Assembly: GCA_903832295.1 (NCBI GenBank)
Contig: CAILAZ010000169.1
Location: 1 to 33,207, forward strand
Reading direction: 5' to 3'
Source: an uncultured Acidobacteriota bacterium
GTDB taxonomy: Bacteria > Acidobacteriota > Terriglobia > Terriglobales > Acidobacteriaceae
DNA length: 33,207 bases
Part shown: positions 1 to 8,405 of the stretch, one piece after another
Layout: each line of letters opens with the position of its first letter
Numbering within the stretch: position 1 is the first letter of the stretch
Position numbers and translations under genes: made by a program
The notes under the pieces: generated by a model
What the model saw: the letters and a program-made list of their open reading frames with translations, nothing else
What the model was told of the DNA's origin: nothing
Databases searched by the model: none

Positions 1-1
1 A

Positions 2-61
2 CAGATCGCGAGTCACGGGATGAAGGCGTATGCAGTGCGGGCAGCGCTGGGCGTGGAATGA
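2..61 (+). CDS. C-terminal end of an upstream gene, unknown product (partial)
   Basis: An open frame runs in from the left edge and ends at a TGA at 59-61. It encodes only 19 residues ending in AVRAALGVE, too few to assign a family. Its codon pattern resembles the following gene. The 82 bases between its stop and the symporter start contain no obvious terminator, so co-transcription is possible. The reading is plausible because it is the only frame open across the first 60 bases with a natural-looking tail, but it could be chance. Confidence 0.35.
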   Translation, partial: QIASHGMKAYAVRAALGVE

Positions 62-143
62 TGGCAGCGGGCGCGCGAGGGCGGCGGACGGCGAATCGCT
101 GTAAGATGATCCTTCAACAGAACTCTGGTTCCGGGGAGTGCAG

Positions 144-1616
144 ATGCTGAATCTTTATGCCGTGGTGCTCACGGTGATTGTGGCCGCGCTGCTGACCGTC
201 AGCATCTGGCAGATGCGCAAGGTTCACACCAAGGCGGATTACCTGGTGGCGGGGCGCTCGCTGCCGGCGTATGTGCTGGTGTTTACGCTGCTGAGTTCGT
301 GGATCGGCGCGGGGTCGCTGTTTGCAGGGGCGGAGAACGCATTCCGCAACGGCTTTGCGGCCCTTTGGCAGCCGGCGGGCGGGTGGCTGGGGCTGCTGAT
401 TATCTACTTTGTTGCGCCACGGGCGAGGAAGTTCGCGCAGTTCACCATTCCGGATTTGCTGGAGGCGCGCTACAACACGGCGGCGCGCATCCTGGGGACG
501 ATTGCGATTCTGTTTGCCTACACGGCGATTACGAGCTACCAGTTCCGCGCGGGCGGCGACATCATGCACCTGATCTTCCCGGCGGTGGCCAAGACGCAGG
601 GGACGCTGATCATCGCGGCGTTCGTGATTGTGTTCACGGCGCTGGCGGGGATGGCCTCGGTGGCGTACATGGACGTGGTGATCGGGATGCTGATCTCGGT
701 GATCGGGTTTATCGCGCTGCCAGTGCTGTTCGGGAAGGTGGGTGGATGGAGCGGACTGCACCAGGCACTTCCGGCGACCCACTTCACCTTGTTCGGCGAG
801 TGGGGGCTGGCGAAGGGATCGGTGGTGCGCGACCACCGCGAGGCGCTGATTAAAGCGCTGGAATATTTCTTCCCGACGTTTCTGCTGATGATCGGCAACC
901 AGTCGATGTACCAGAAGTTCTTCTCGGCGAAGACGGAGAAGGATGCGAGCACGGCGGTGGTGGGGTGGGTTGTGGGCACGGTGGTGCTGGAGACGCTGAT
1001 TGTGTCGCTGGCGGTGATCGGCTCGGCGCTGTTTGCGCTGTCGCTGGTTCCGGCTCCGGACTTTGCGCCTCGGGAGATTATTCCGTTTACGGCGCGGCAC
1101 TTCCTGAATCCGCTGGTGGGGGCGCTGCTGATGGGCGCGGTGTTTGCCAAGGTGATTTCGACGGCGAACAACTACCTGTTCTCTCCGGCGACGAACCTGA
1201 TTAACGATGTGTACACGCGGTTTATCCGGCCGGATGCGAGCCAGAAGAATGTGCTGCTGGTATCTCGCTTCCTGGTGGTGGGGCTGGGGCTGTGGGCGCT
1301 GGTGCAGGCGATCAAGCTGACCTCTGTGCTGGCGAAGGCGATGTATGCGTACACGATTTACTCGGCGGCAATTACGCCGGTGGTGATGGCAGCGTTCTTC
1401 TGGCGGCGGGCGACCCGCGAAGGCGCGGTGGCTTGCCTGCTCTCGGGGACGGTGATCACGGTGGCGTGGGACATGGTGAAGACGCATCTGCCAAAAGTGA
1501 TTGGCGAGCGCGATGCGATCTTCCCGGCGCTGATTGTGAGCGTGGTGGCGCTAGTGGCGGTGAGCCTGATGACTCCGAAGCCAAGCAGGGAACAGATTGC
1601 GACGTTTTACGAGTAG
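144..1616 (+). CDS. Sodium:solute symporter (SSF family)
   Basis: Predicted inner-membrane carrier that uses the sodium gradient to import a small solute. The protein is about 490 residues and almost entirely hydrophobic helices, within the usual size of the SSS/SSF family. Family-like stretches are YLVAGRSLPAYV near residue 33, the glycine-rich WIGAGSLFAGAENA near 54 and GNQSMYQKFFSAKTEKDA near 250. The ATG at 144 is preferred over the in-frame GTG at 138 because GGGGAG lies five bases upstream of it. The substrate cannot be read from sequence; sugars, amino acids, proline and pantothenate are all transported by relatives. No operon partner is evident. Confidence 0.88.
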   Translation: MLNLYAVVLTVIVAALLTVSIWQMRKVHTKADYLVAGRSLPAYVLVFTLLSSWIGAGSLFAGAENAFRNGFAALWQPAGGWLGLLIIYFVAPRARKFAQFTIPDLLEARYNTAARILGTIAILFAYTAITSYQFRAGGDIMHLIFPAVAKTQGTLIIAAFVIVFTALAGMASVAYMDVVIGMLISVIGFIALPVLFGKVGGWSGLHQALPATHFTLFGEWGLAKGSVVRDHREALIKALEYFFPTFLLMIGNQSMYQKFFSAKTEKDASTAVVGWVVGTVVLETLIVSLAVIGSALFALSLVPAPDFAPREIIPFTARHFLNPLVGALLMGAVFAKVISTANNYLFSPATNLINDVYTRFIRPDASQKNVLLVSRFLVVGLGLWALVQAIKLTSVLAKAMYAYTIYSAAITPVVMAAFFWRRATREGAVACLLSGTVITVAWDMVKTHLPKVIGERDAIFPALIVSVVALVAVSLMTPKPSREQIATFYE

Positions 1617-1759
1617 GAGAAGATTCAGTTCGCAGGATTGAAGACGAATGTGCAGCTCACTGACGAGGCATGATCACTCGCAAGATCGAGTCTGCTTGCC
1701 TTCGGCATTCGCTCCTGGTGCTCTAGCCACTTGTGCTCTGCTGTGCTTCAATATCTTCC

Positions 1760-2488
1760 ATGTCAAAACCTGTTGCCTACATCGCGGATCACCTGCGCCA
1801 CGTGCTGATCAACGGGGCGAGCGCTCCCCACACGGCGGAAGTGCAGAGATTCTTCAAGGATGAGATTCAGTCCCGTGGATGGTACACAGGAGAGCTGCGC
1901 AAACTGGCGCGACGGTTTACGAAGGTGATTCGCAAGGAAGAAGGATTGGATTACCTGGTGGAGGTTGCGGACAATCTGTTCCACGGCAATATGCTGGAAG
2001 AGAAGGTGCTGGCGGTGCTGCTGCTGGAGCCGTGCGTGGGAGATTTCCAGGAGAAGCACTTCAAGCTGTTCGAGGAGTGGCTGGGGCGGGTGAGCACCTG
2101 GGCGGACCACGACGCGCTGGTGCAATACCTGATTGGACACATGATGGTTGCCGATCCGCGAAGGCTGCGCAGGGTTTTTGCCTGGGCCAAGTCGGCTGAC
2201 CGCTGGCACCGGAGAGCGGCAGCGGTAGCGCTGCTGCGAGGAACAAACAAAGGACTGTTCTGGGATGAGGTGCAGCGCGTTACCGGCGTGCTGCTGGAAG
2301 ATGAAGACGATATGGTGCGCAAGGGGCTGGGTTGGCTGCTGCGGGAGACGGCACGCTACGACGCGAAACGCACCCTCCCTTTGCTGATGTCGATTCGGAG
2401 GCAGGCGCCGCGGCTGGTGCTGCGGACGGCGTGCGAGAGGCTTTCCGGGGAGCAGCGGACGCGGGTGCTGGCTCGCGCAACTGTCTAG
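1760..2488 (+). CDS. AlkD-like DNA alkylation repair glycosylase (HEAT-like repeats)
   Basis: Likely a DNA glycosylase that removes bulky or cationic alkylated purines. The 242-residue protein is helical throughout, matching the length of AlkD. Residues equivalent to the AlkD active site can be placed by spacing: Trp114 and Asp118 in STWADHDAL, Arg151/Arg152 in DRWHRRAAAV, and Trp192 in GLGWLLRE; the W114-D118-W192 spacing matches that known for Bacillus AlkD. The ATG at 1760 begins the conserved part; an ATG nine codons upstream would add an unrelated Cys-rich stretch. The gene ends in a four-base convergent overlap (CTAG) with the zinc-ribbon/Sel1 gene on the other strand. Confidence 0.85.
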   Translation: MSKPVAYIADHLRHVLINGASAPHTAEVQRFFKDEIQSRGWYTGELRKLARRFTKVIRKEEGLDYLVEVADNLFHGNMLEEKVLAVLLLEPCVGDFQEKHFKLFEEWLGRVSTWADHDALVQYLIGHMMVADPRRLRRVFAWAKSADRWHRRAAAVALLRGTNKGLFWDEVQRVTGVLLEDEDDMVRKGLGWLLRETARYDAKRTLPLLMSIRRQAPRLVLRTACERLSGEQRTRVLARATV

Positions 2489-3687
2489 CGAGGGGAGCAG
2501 CCTCCGCGAACCAGAATGTCATGCAATCCCTGGCGGGCCTCGGCATTGCCCTTCGCGGCTGCGGAGCGCAGTAGAACCTGCGCCTGATCGCAACTGCGCA
2601 CCACGCCATTTCCCTGTTCATACATTTTTGCAAGCGCCACCTGGGCGAGGGGATTTCCCTTGCCTACGGCGCGCCAGAGCCAGGCGGCGCGTGCCTCGGC
2701 GTCACTGGCGTTGGCGGCGCGTGCCATCTCTTCGGTGCCTGGAAGATGCGGCTGCGGCGCGGGGCGGGATGGGGCAGGCTGCCGCGGCTGGATGCGCGCG
2801 GGTTCGGCAGGGGAGCCCATGGAGGAAGGCCTTCTGGCTGGGGGAGAAGACGACGGGGGGTCGGGGGCGTTGCCTGAAGCGCGACGAGGAGTGTTGTCCG
2901 CCTGCTGCACGGGGAGATTGTGGTCAGCGTTGGGGCTTCCCTGGACAGATGCGGGGGCTCCGGGGCTGGGTGCGGCCGGAGTGAGCCCGAGGTCTCGGCT
3001 GGTATTGTCGGCGGCCACGGCGGGAGGATTTTTGGGAGCGTCCTTGGGCTGCTGGGCGACGCGCATGGAGCCATTCTGAATGTAGGCGAGTCCGTAGTCG
3101 CGGATGGAGCGCCACTGGACCACCGCGAGGATGGCGGCTGCCAGCATGATGGCAAGGGCCAGATTACGGCGGGTGTGCGAGGGCGGCTCAGATTCTTCGT
3201 CGGCGTACTGCGACGGGCGGTCGTCCGTAAGCCCGAGGAACGACGGGCCGCTGATGCCGGTGCGGGTGCTGTGCTCTGCCGGAGGCTGGCTGCAGGGACC
3301 GGACGGATCATTGTCCCAGCGGAGGAAGTCTGCGCGCTGATCGAACTGGGCCTGCTGGCGCGCGCGGGCTTCGAAATGGGTTTCGACACCATGCTTCTGA
3401 TAGTCGTGCAACTCGGATTCCCGTTCGAGATGATCGTGGGCGAGTTCGACGAGATTGGATGGAGGACGAACGCGGCGGTCAGAGCCGTTGCCGGCGAGCA
3501 GTGGAATGTGATTGTCGAAGTCGATGACTTCGGGCGGCAGATCGGCGCTGGGAGCCTCAGGGGTGGCGGTGGAGGAGGAGAGGCGTGGGAAATCTTCCGG
3601 GAGAAGTTGCAGAGCGGCTCCGCACTGCCCGCAAAAGCGATTGTCCGCGGGATTCTGTTCGCCGCAGGTTTTGCATCTCAGGGCCAT
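2485..3687 (-). CDS. Zinc-ribbon, single-pass membrane protein with C-terminal Sel1-like repeats
   Basis: A 400-residue protein of unknown specific function. It opens with a double CxxC zinc ribbon (Cys5, Cys8, Cys19, Cys22), followed by a low-complexity acidic and polar linker. A single transmembrane helix lies at about residues 173-192, then a long Pro/Ala/Ser-rich stalk, then about two Sel1-like helical repeats at roughly 333-395 (LAQVALAKMYEQGNGV and LLRSAAAKGNAEAR). This predicts a cytoplasmic zinc ribbon and an exported repeat domain for protein contacts. GGAG lies five bases before the ATG. The stop overlaps the AlkD-like gene tail to tail. Comparable multidomain proteins are common in Acidobacteriota and usually hypothetical. 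Confidence 0.8.
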   Translation of the reverse strand: MALRCKTCGEQNPADNRFCGQCGAALQLLPEDFPRLSSSTATPEAPSADLPPEVIDFDNHIPLLAGNGSDRRVRPPSNLVELAHDHLERESELHDYQKHGVETHFEARARQQAQFDQRADFLRWDNDPSGPCSQPPAEHSTRTGISGPSFLGLTDDRPSQYADEESEPPSHTRRNLALAIMLAAAILAVVQWRSIRDYGLAYIQNGSMRVAQQPKDAPKNPPAVAADNTSRDLGLTPAAPSPGAPASVQGSPNADHNLPVQQADNTPRRASGNAPDPPSSSPPARRPSSMGSPAEPARIQPRQPAPSRPAPQPHLPGTEEMARAANASDAEARAAWLWRAVGKGNPLAQVALAKMYEQGNGVVRSCDQAQVLLRSAAAKGNAEARQGLHDILVRGGCSPR

Positions 3688-3810
3688 CGGAACTCCGTCT
3701 GTTGCAGGCTTGGATGCGGCTGCGGGGCCTCCTGCTGTCAGTCCGAAAGACGCACCGCCCGGCCCGGAGTTGCGGGACGGGCGGAGACTTGTGCCGGAGA
3801 GATTGCCAGG

Positions 3811-4431
3811 TTAGTTTGCGCCGATGGCTTTTTGCCGCTGCTGATTTTTTGCGACCCAGACGGCGATGCGCCAGCCGAGCAGGGCAGTGAGGACGGCGAG
3901 ATAGAGGAGCGGTTCCTGCTTGTCACGCTTGACCAGCCAGTAAAAGTGGATGGCTCCGGCAGCGGCGGCGAGGTAAACAAGGCGGTGAAGGCGAATCCAG
4001 TTCTTGCCGAGCTTGCGAATGGCTTTCTTCGTGGAGGTGAGGGCCAGAGGCAAAAGCAGCAGCCAGGCAAGGGTTCCCATGAAGATGAAGGGGCGCTTGG
4101 CCACGTCATGGGCCATGGCAGGGATGCTGAAGCTCTGGTCAAGCCAGAGATAGGTGAGCAGGTGCAGGGTTCCGTAGAAGAAGGCAAAGAGGCCGACGAG
4201 GCGACGGTACTGAATGAGCCATAACATGCCTGTCCACTTGCGCACGGGCGTGATGGCGAGCCCGACGAGAAGCAGAATAAGCGTGGTGGAGCCGGTCTGG
4301 TGGGTAATGCGCTCAACAGGATTTGCACCGAGCGTTCCGGCGACAGATCCAAAAATCAATTTCGCTAGCGGTAAAAGGCAGGCAATCCAGAGAATCGGCT
4401 TGAAAACGTGGTTTCGAGTCATCCTGTCCAT
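3811..4431 (-). CDS. msrQ: MsrQ-like haem-binding membrane subunit (YedZ family)
   Basis: A 206-residue integral membrane protein of the ferric-reductase-like fold. MsrQ passes electrons from the quinone pool to the periplasmic molybdoenzyme MsrP, which repairs oxidised methionine. Several helices carry candidate haem-ligand histidines: His44 in ERITHQTGSTTLILL, His88 in FYGTLHLLTYLWLD, and the pair in LHRLVYLAAAAGAIHFYW. The motif GKNWIRLHRLVYL is typical of the family. The usual partner msrP is absent: upstream lies only the nrdJ leader and downstream the zinc-ribbon gene, 123 bases away. No strong ribosome site precedes the ATG at 4431; an alternative ATG lies three codons inside. Confidence 0.85.
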   Translation of the reverse strand: MDRMTRNHVFKPILWIACLLPLAKLIFGSVAGTLGANPVERITHQTGSTTLILLLVGLAITPVRKWTGMLWLIQYRRLVGLFAFFYGTLHLLTYLWLDQSFSIPAMAHDVAKRPFIFMGTLAWLLLLPLALTSTKKAIRKLGKNWIRLHRLVYLAAAAGAIHFYWLVKRDKQEPLLYLAVLTALLGWRIAVWVAKNQQRQKAIGAN

Positions 4432-4796
4432 TGTAACGTTTAGGGCGACGAGATTTGCGGGCTTGGCGGAGCAGATTTCCGCTGTGGGTAAGAATTCACA
4501 ATCGAAACGATATTCGCTTTCGAGTCAGGCGGGTAGGAGGCTTTTCCACAGTGCACTGTTTTTAGGCAATTGACCGGACCGGGCGGGCGTTCTAGTCTCG
4601 CATCTGCCAGCCCAGGTCCGGAGGTTTCCGGAGCGGGGTGTGGGAGATTTGCCAGCCAGTTTTCTCCAGTTTGAGAAGAATGCAGGGAAAGTCTTTGAGT
4701 GCTGTTATTTGGCCGGGAATGCTGATTTGGGATGGATTCAGCCAGACCGGAAAAATCCGCGGCAAGGGGTCGTTTGGCCGCTGAATTTAAATTAAA

Positions 4797-4842
4797 ATAC
4801 AATATGTTGCGGTATGGTCTTGACTGGCACAACATAAAGAGC
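4797..4842. promoter_or_regulatory. Tandem NrdR-box-like sites upstream of nrdJ
   Basis: Two 16-base sites resemble the published NrdR consensus acaCwAtATaTwGtgt. Site 1 (4797-4812) has the core CAATATGTTG, 12 of 16 by my count. Site 2 (4827-4842) has CAACATAAAG, about 11 of 16. Their starts are 30 bases apart, close to three helical turns, which is how NrdR boxes normally pair. Site 2 fills the spacer between the predicted -35 and -10 hexamers. NrdR is the ATP/dATP-sensing repressor of ribonucleotide reductase genes; no nrdR gene lies in this window. Confidence 0.6.
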
Positions 4843-4848
4843 TATTTT
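4820..4848 (+). promoter_or_regulatory. Predicted sigma-70 promoter for nrdJ
   Basis: TTGACT at 4820-4825 (5 of 6 to consensus) is followed after 17 bases by TATTTT at 4843-4848 (4 of 6), in an AT-rich patch within GC-rich surroundings. Transcription would begin near 4855, giving a leader of about 370 nt before the nrdJ start. The overlap with the NrdR-like boxes supports the call. Confidence 0.55.
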
Positions 4849-4870
4849 TCGCATCCCAGCGTTTGTTTGG

Positions 4871-4924
4871 TAGCAGTCGATCTTTAGGTTTGCAGTCCTT
4901 GAGGTTCAGTCCAAAGGTTCAGTC
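4871..4924 (+). repeat. Iterated AGGTT(TG)CAGTC motif in the nrdJ leader
   Basis: The motif occurs as AGGTTTGCAGTC at 4886-4897 and as AGGTTCAGTC at 4902-4911 and 4915-4924, with a degenerate copy, TAGCAGTC, at 4871-4878. The CAGTC cores are 19, 14 and 13 bases apart. The block lies directly downstream of the predicted transcription start. It could be a protein site array or part of an RNA structure; nothing in the sequence decides between them. Confidence 0.5.
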
Positions 4925-5080
4925 TCTTTCGTTTTCAGGCCGGGGATTTTTGCCGGACGGGAAAGCGTCGAGGCCAACAGGCCTTCGTCATTGCGAATGA
5001 TGTTGTGCCGGAAGTTCTCTCTAAGCTCGTTCCGGGGCGCTCGTCCACGAAGTGGCAAGTCAGCTTACGGAGTTCACCAC

Positions 5081-5189
5081 CCGCCATGGCGGAGGCAGGC
5101 GAGCTGGTTTGAAACCGGCTCGCCGGGGACCCCTGTTCCCATTTCCGCATGAGCAGCCACAAAGACGTGATGGGAGCGTTCTCATCACG
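5081..5189 (+). promoter_or_regulatory. Structured 5' leader of nrdJ (hairpin cluster)
   Basis: Three inverted repeats follow each other: the perfect palindrome CCGCCATGGCGG at 5081-5092; a 27-base hairpin at 5098-5124 with arms GGCGAGC and GCTCGCC and an inner GGT/ACC; and a 24-base hairpin at 5166-5189 with arms CGTGATGGGA and TCTCATCACG (one G-U pair) closing a GCGT loop. The last ends 33 bases before the ATG. None is followed by a U-tract, so these look like translational or riboswitch-type structure, not an intrinsic terminator. A candidate structured RNA called nrdJ has been described upstream of class II reductase genes; whether this is that motif is not tested. Confidence 0.5.
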
Positions 5190-5222
5190 GCGCAGCGTTC
5201 GTAGTAAGCAAGGAGCAACACG

Positions 5223-8210
5223 ATGGCCGAAGTCACCGAAAACACCTCCACCGCCAACCTGGCATCCGCGTCCTCCCCCGACGCCGCCGGTGGGCGCACG
5301 GCCCCCGCGCAGAAAGCAAAGCGCCAGGCACCTGGCCTGGTCTTTACGCGCCACTTTACCCAGGCGGGCGTGTCTCCCTATGACAAGCTGACCTGGGAGC
5401 GCCGCACCGCAGCCATTACCGACACCAAGGGCAACGTTATCTTCGAGCAGAAGGATGTGGAAGTTCCGCAGGACTGGTCGATGACGGCGACCAACATTGT
5501 TGCCAGCAAGTACCTGCACGGACAGATCGGGACAGAACAGCGGGAGACGGGAGTCCGCCAACTGGTTTCGCGCGTGGCGGAGACGATCCGCGACTGGGGC
5601 TTCCATGCGGGGTACTTCCGCAGCCAGGCGGATGCCGACACCTTCCATGACGAGCTGGCGTACCTGCTGTTGAACCAGTATGCGGCGTTCAATTCTCCGG
5701 TGTGGTTCAACGTGGGTTGCGACCGGATTGAGCCGAACTCCGACGCGCAGAACTGGCACTGGAGCCCTGAGTCGGCACGCATTGAATTCAGCGTAACCGG
5801 ATACACCTATCCGCAGTGCTCGGCGTGCTTCATCAACAGCGTACAGGACTCACTGGACTCGATTCTGACGCTGGCCAAGACCGAGGGCATGCTGTTCAAG
5901 TGGGGCTCGGGGACGGGGACGAATTTGTCTCCGCTGCGCGGATCTTCGGAAGTTCTCTCGGGCGGCGGGCAGGCGAGCGGACCGCTGAGCTTTATGAAGG
6001 GCTTTGATGCCTTCGCGGGCGTCATCAAGTCCGGCGGCAAGACGCGGCGCGCGGCAAAGATGGTCATTCTCAATATCGACCATCCGGATATCGAGATGTT
6101 CATCGAGTGCAAGCAGAAGGAAGAGGCCAAGGCATTTACGCTGGCGGCGGCGGGCTATGACGCGAGCGGGCCGGACAGCGAGGCCTACAGCTCGATCTTC
6201 TTCCAGAATGCGAACAATTCGGTGCGAGTGACCGATGAGTTCATGCAGGCGGTGGTGGATGACAAGGAGTTTGTGACCCGCAGCGTGCGCGAGCGCAACC
6301 CGGTGCAGAGCTTCAAGGCTCGGACGCTGCTGAACAAGATTGCCAAGGCAACATGGGAGTGCGGCGATCCGGGAATGCAGTACGACACGACGATCAACCG
6401 CTGGCACACGTCAAAGAACTCGGCGCGCATCAACGCGTCCAACCCGTGCTCGGAATACATGTTCCTGGACGACTCGGCGTGCAACCTGTCATCGCTGAAC
6501 CTGATGAAGTTTGCGCGGGCCGGCGTGTTTGACGTGGAAGGGTACAAGCACGCGGTCGAGGTGATGATTACGGCGCAGGAAATCCTGGTGGACCGCTCGG
6601 GCTATCCGACGGAGGCGATTGCGCGCAACTCGCACGACTACCGCCCGCTGGGACTGGGTTATGCCAACCTGGGCGCGCTGCTGCTGGCGAGCGGTTTGCC
6701 GTATGACTCCGATGCAGGGCGTGATTACGCGGCCTGCCTGACGGCGATCATGTGCGGACAGGCTTACCTGCAATCTTCGCGGATTGCGGAACAGTGCCCG
6801 GCGCTGCACTCGGCAACGGAGCCTACGGCGCGGGTGGAGCACACCGACGGCGCCTGCCCGGGATACTTCATCAACCGCGAACCGTTCCTGGACGTGATTC
6901 GCATGCACCGGGCGGCGGTGGCAAAGATCAGCCGGGCGAATGTTCCGGCGTCGCTGCTGGAAGCTTCGCAGAAGGCGTGGGATGATGCGCTGAGCCACGG
7001 CGAGAAGTTTGGGTACCGCAACGCGCAGGTGACAGTGCTGGCACCGACCGGGACCATCGGCTTCATGATGGACTGCGACACGACGGGGGTGGAGCCAGAC
7101 CTAGCGCTGGTGAAGTTCAAGAAGCTGGTTGGCGGCGGCAACATGAAGATCGTCAACAACACGGTTCCGGAAGCTCTGTTTAAGCTTGGCTACTCTGCGA
7201 GACAGGCTGATGAGATCGTGGAGTATATCGACAAGAACGCGACGATTGAGGGCGCCCCGGGATTGAAGCCCGAGCACCTAGCGGTGTTCGATTGCGCATT
7301 CAAGCCGGCCAAGGGTTCGCGCAGCATTCACCCGATGGGACACCTGAAGATGATGGCGGCGGTGCAGCCGTTTATCTCAGGCGCGATCAGCAAAACGATC
7401 AACATGCCGAACGAGGCGACGGTGGACGACATTGCCGATGCCTACCTGGAAGCCTGGAAGCAGGGCATCAAGGCGGTGGCGATTTATCGGGACGGCTCCA
7501 AGCAGAACCAGGTGCTGACGACCAAGCAGGACGATGCGAAGAAATCCGCAACAGCACCGGTAGTGGAAGAGGCCGAGGACCTGGAAGGTCCGCCGCGTGC
7601 ACGCCGTCACAAACTGCCCGACGAACGCTTCTCGATCACGCAGAAGTTCAAGGTGGGATCGCATGAAGGCTACCTGACGGTAGGTTTGTACAAGAATGGC
7701 ATGCCGGGCGAGTTGTTCATCACCATGGCGAAGGAAGGCTCAACGGTCAGCGGACTGATGGACAGTTTTGCGTGCGCGGTTTCGATTGCGCTGCAACATG
7801 GCGTGCCGCTGCGGTTGCTGGTCAACAAGTTCGCGCACACCCGCTTTGAACCCAGCGGCTGGACGCAGAATCCGGAAATCGGCTACGCAAATTCGATCAT
7901 GGACTACATCTTCCGATGGCTGGATCTGCGCTTCCTCTCCGGAGAGCAGCAGAACCTGTTTGAGGATCTTCGTCCGCGTTCGCACGCACATCCGGCGGTT
8001 CCGGCAGCGCCAGCGGTTTCGCAGGGGTCGCTGTATGAATCGACGGCGCCGACGGGAAGCAACATCGTCTCAGGCCACGCCTCCGATGCATTGGCGGAAG
8101 TGGTGAACCTTGGCGATGCCCCAAGCTGCTCGCTTTGCGGCGCCATCATGACTCGCAACGGATCGTGCTACCGCTGCCAGTCTTGCGGCTCGACGAGCGG
8201 ATGCAGCTAG
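5223..8210 (+). CDS. nrdJ: Adenosylcobalamin-dependent (class II) ribonucleotide reductase
   Basis: Reduces ribonucleotides to deoxyribonucleotides with an adenosylcobalamin-derived radical, in the cytoplasm and independently of oxygen. The 995-residue length fits the long bacterial class II form. Visible landmarks are CSACF (Cys199, Cys202), the loop motif NPCSE at 407-411 with its active-site cysteine Cys409, and PTGTIGF at 608-614 near the phosphate site. The C-terminal tail has cysteines at 969/972, 982/985/988 and 994, forming the zinc-ribbon/CxxC shuttle that re-reduces the active site. A low-complexity linker runs from about 775 to 795. AAGGAG sits seven bases before the ATG. The gene stands alone, ends at a strong terminator, and probably responds to NrdR. 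Confidence 0.97.
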   Translation: MAEVTENTSTANLASASSPDAAGGRTAPAQKAKRQAPGLVFTRHFTQAGVSPYDKLTWERRTAAITDTKGNVIFEQKDVEVPQDWSMTATNIVASKYLHGQIGTEQRETGVRQLVSRVAETIRDWGFHAGYFRSQADADTFHDELAYLLLNQYAAFNSPVWFNVGCDRIEPNSDAQNWHWSPESARIEFSVTGYTYPQCSACFINSVQDSLDSILTLAKTEGMLFKWGSGTGTNLSPLRGSSEVLSGGGQASGPLSFMKGFDAFAGVIKSGGKTRRAAKMVILNIDHPDIEMFIECKQKEEAKAFTLAAAGYDASGPDSEAYSSIFFQNANNSVRVTDEFMQAVVDDKEFVTRSVRERNPVQSFKARTLLNKIAKATWECGDPGMQYDTTINRWHTSKNSARINASNPCSEYMFLDDSACNLSSLNLMKFARAGVFDVEGYKHAVEVMITAQEILVDRSGYPTEAIARNSHDYRPLGLGYANLGALLLASGLPYDSDAGRDYAACLTAIMCGQAYLQSSRIAEQCPALHSATEPTARVEHTDGACPGYFINREPFLDVIRMHRAAVAKISRANVPASLLEASQKAWDDALSHGEKFGYRNAQVTVLAPTGTIGFMMDCDTTGVEPDLALVKFKKLVGGGNMKIVNNTVPEALFKLGYSARQADEIVEYIDKNATIEGAPGLKPEHLAVFDCAFKPAKGSRSIHPMGHLKMMAAVQPFISGAISKTINMPNEATVDDIADAYLEAWKQGIKAVAIYRDGSKQNQVLTTKQDDAKKSATAPVVEEAEDLEGPPRARRHKLPDERFSITQKFKVGSHEGYLTVGLYKNGMPGELFITMAKEGSTVSGLMDSFACAVSIALQHGVPLRLLVNKFAHTRFEPSGWTQNPEIGYANSIMDYIFRWLDLRFLSGEQQNLFEDLRPRSHAHPAVPAAPAVSQGSLYESTAPTGSNIVSGHASDALAEVVNLGDAPSCSLCGAIMTRNGSCYRCQSCGSTSGCS

Positions 8211-8242
8211 GCAAGAAGAACGCTGGCAGTGATTATGGAAAG

Positions 8243-8277
8243 AAAGGGCGATGCCAAATGCGGCCGCCCTTTTTTTT
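8243..8277 (+). terminator. Intrinsic terminator after nrdJ
   Basis: A hairpin with arms AAGGGCG and CGCCCTT is followed by a run of eight T residues, 33 bases after the nrdJ stop. Confidence 0.88.
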
Positions 8278-8359
8278 GTGGTGACCAGCGTCGATCGATC
8301 CCGGGGGAACTTGCAGAAAGACGCATGGGTCTCCGAATCCTGTGCCTGGTGCAAAGGTA

Positions 8360-8383
8360 AAGGGCAGCCGCTGGGCTACCCTT
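8360..8383 (-). terminator. Candidate terminator after the cold-shock gene
   Basis: An inverted repeat with ten-base arms (one mismatch) around a four-base loop lies 23 bases beyond the cold-shock stop on the minus strand. The tail on that strand reads TACCTTTG, a poor U-tract, so the call is moderate. Confidence 0.45.
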
Positions 8384-8405
8384 CGTGAACTGCCAAACCC
8401 TGAAA

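Larger units (their letters stand above)
4432..5222. other. 791-base intergenic region holding the nrdJ promoter and leader
   Basis: No convincing gene is seen on either strand. The left half (4432-4790) shows nothing clear apart from GC-rich inverted fragments. From 4790 there is an AT-rich patch with a sigma-70-like promoter and two NrdR-box-like sites, then short repeats sharing CAGTC, then several hairpins before the ribosome site of nrdJ. A canonical cobalamin riboswitch was looked for by eye, using the B12 box and the conserved core, and was not found. Confidence 0.7.

Noticed and set aside
114..1487. A 457-codon minus-strand open frame opposite the symporter gene
   Set aside because: Arg/His/Gln-rich composition with no domain, and exactly opposite a clear membrane protein; a shadow of GC-rich coding DNA.
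2920..4224. A 434-codon plus-strand frame opposite the zinc-ribbon and MsrQ genes
   Set aside because: Spans two well-supported opposite-strand genes and their gap; Gly/Arg-rich with no family.
4440..4835. A 131-codon minus-strand frame in the nrdJ upstream region
   Set aside because: No ribosome site or recognisable protein features, and its 5' end overlaps the predicted promoter.
4855..5222. A canonical cobalamin riboswitch before nrdJ
   Set aside because: Neither the B12 box nor the conserved core was found by eye; only unspecific hairpins are visible.
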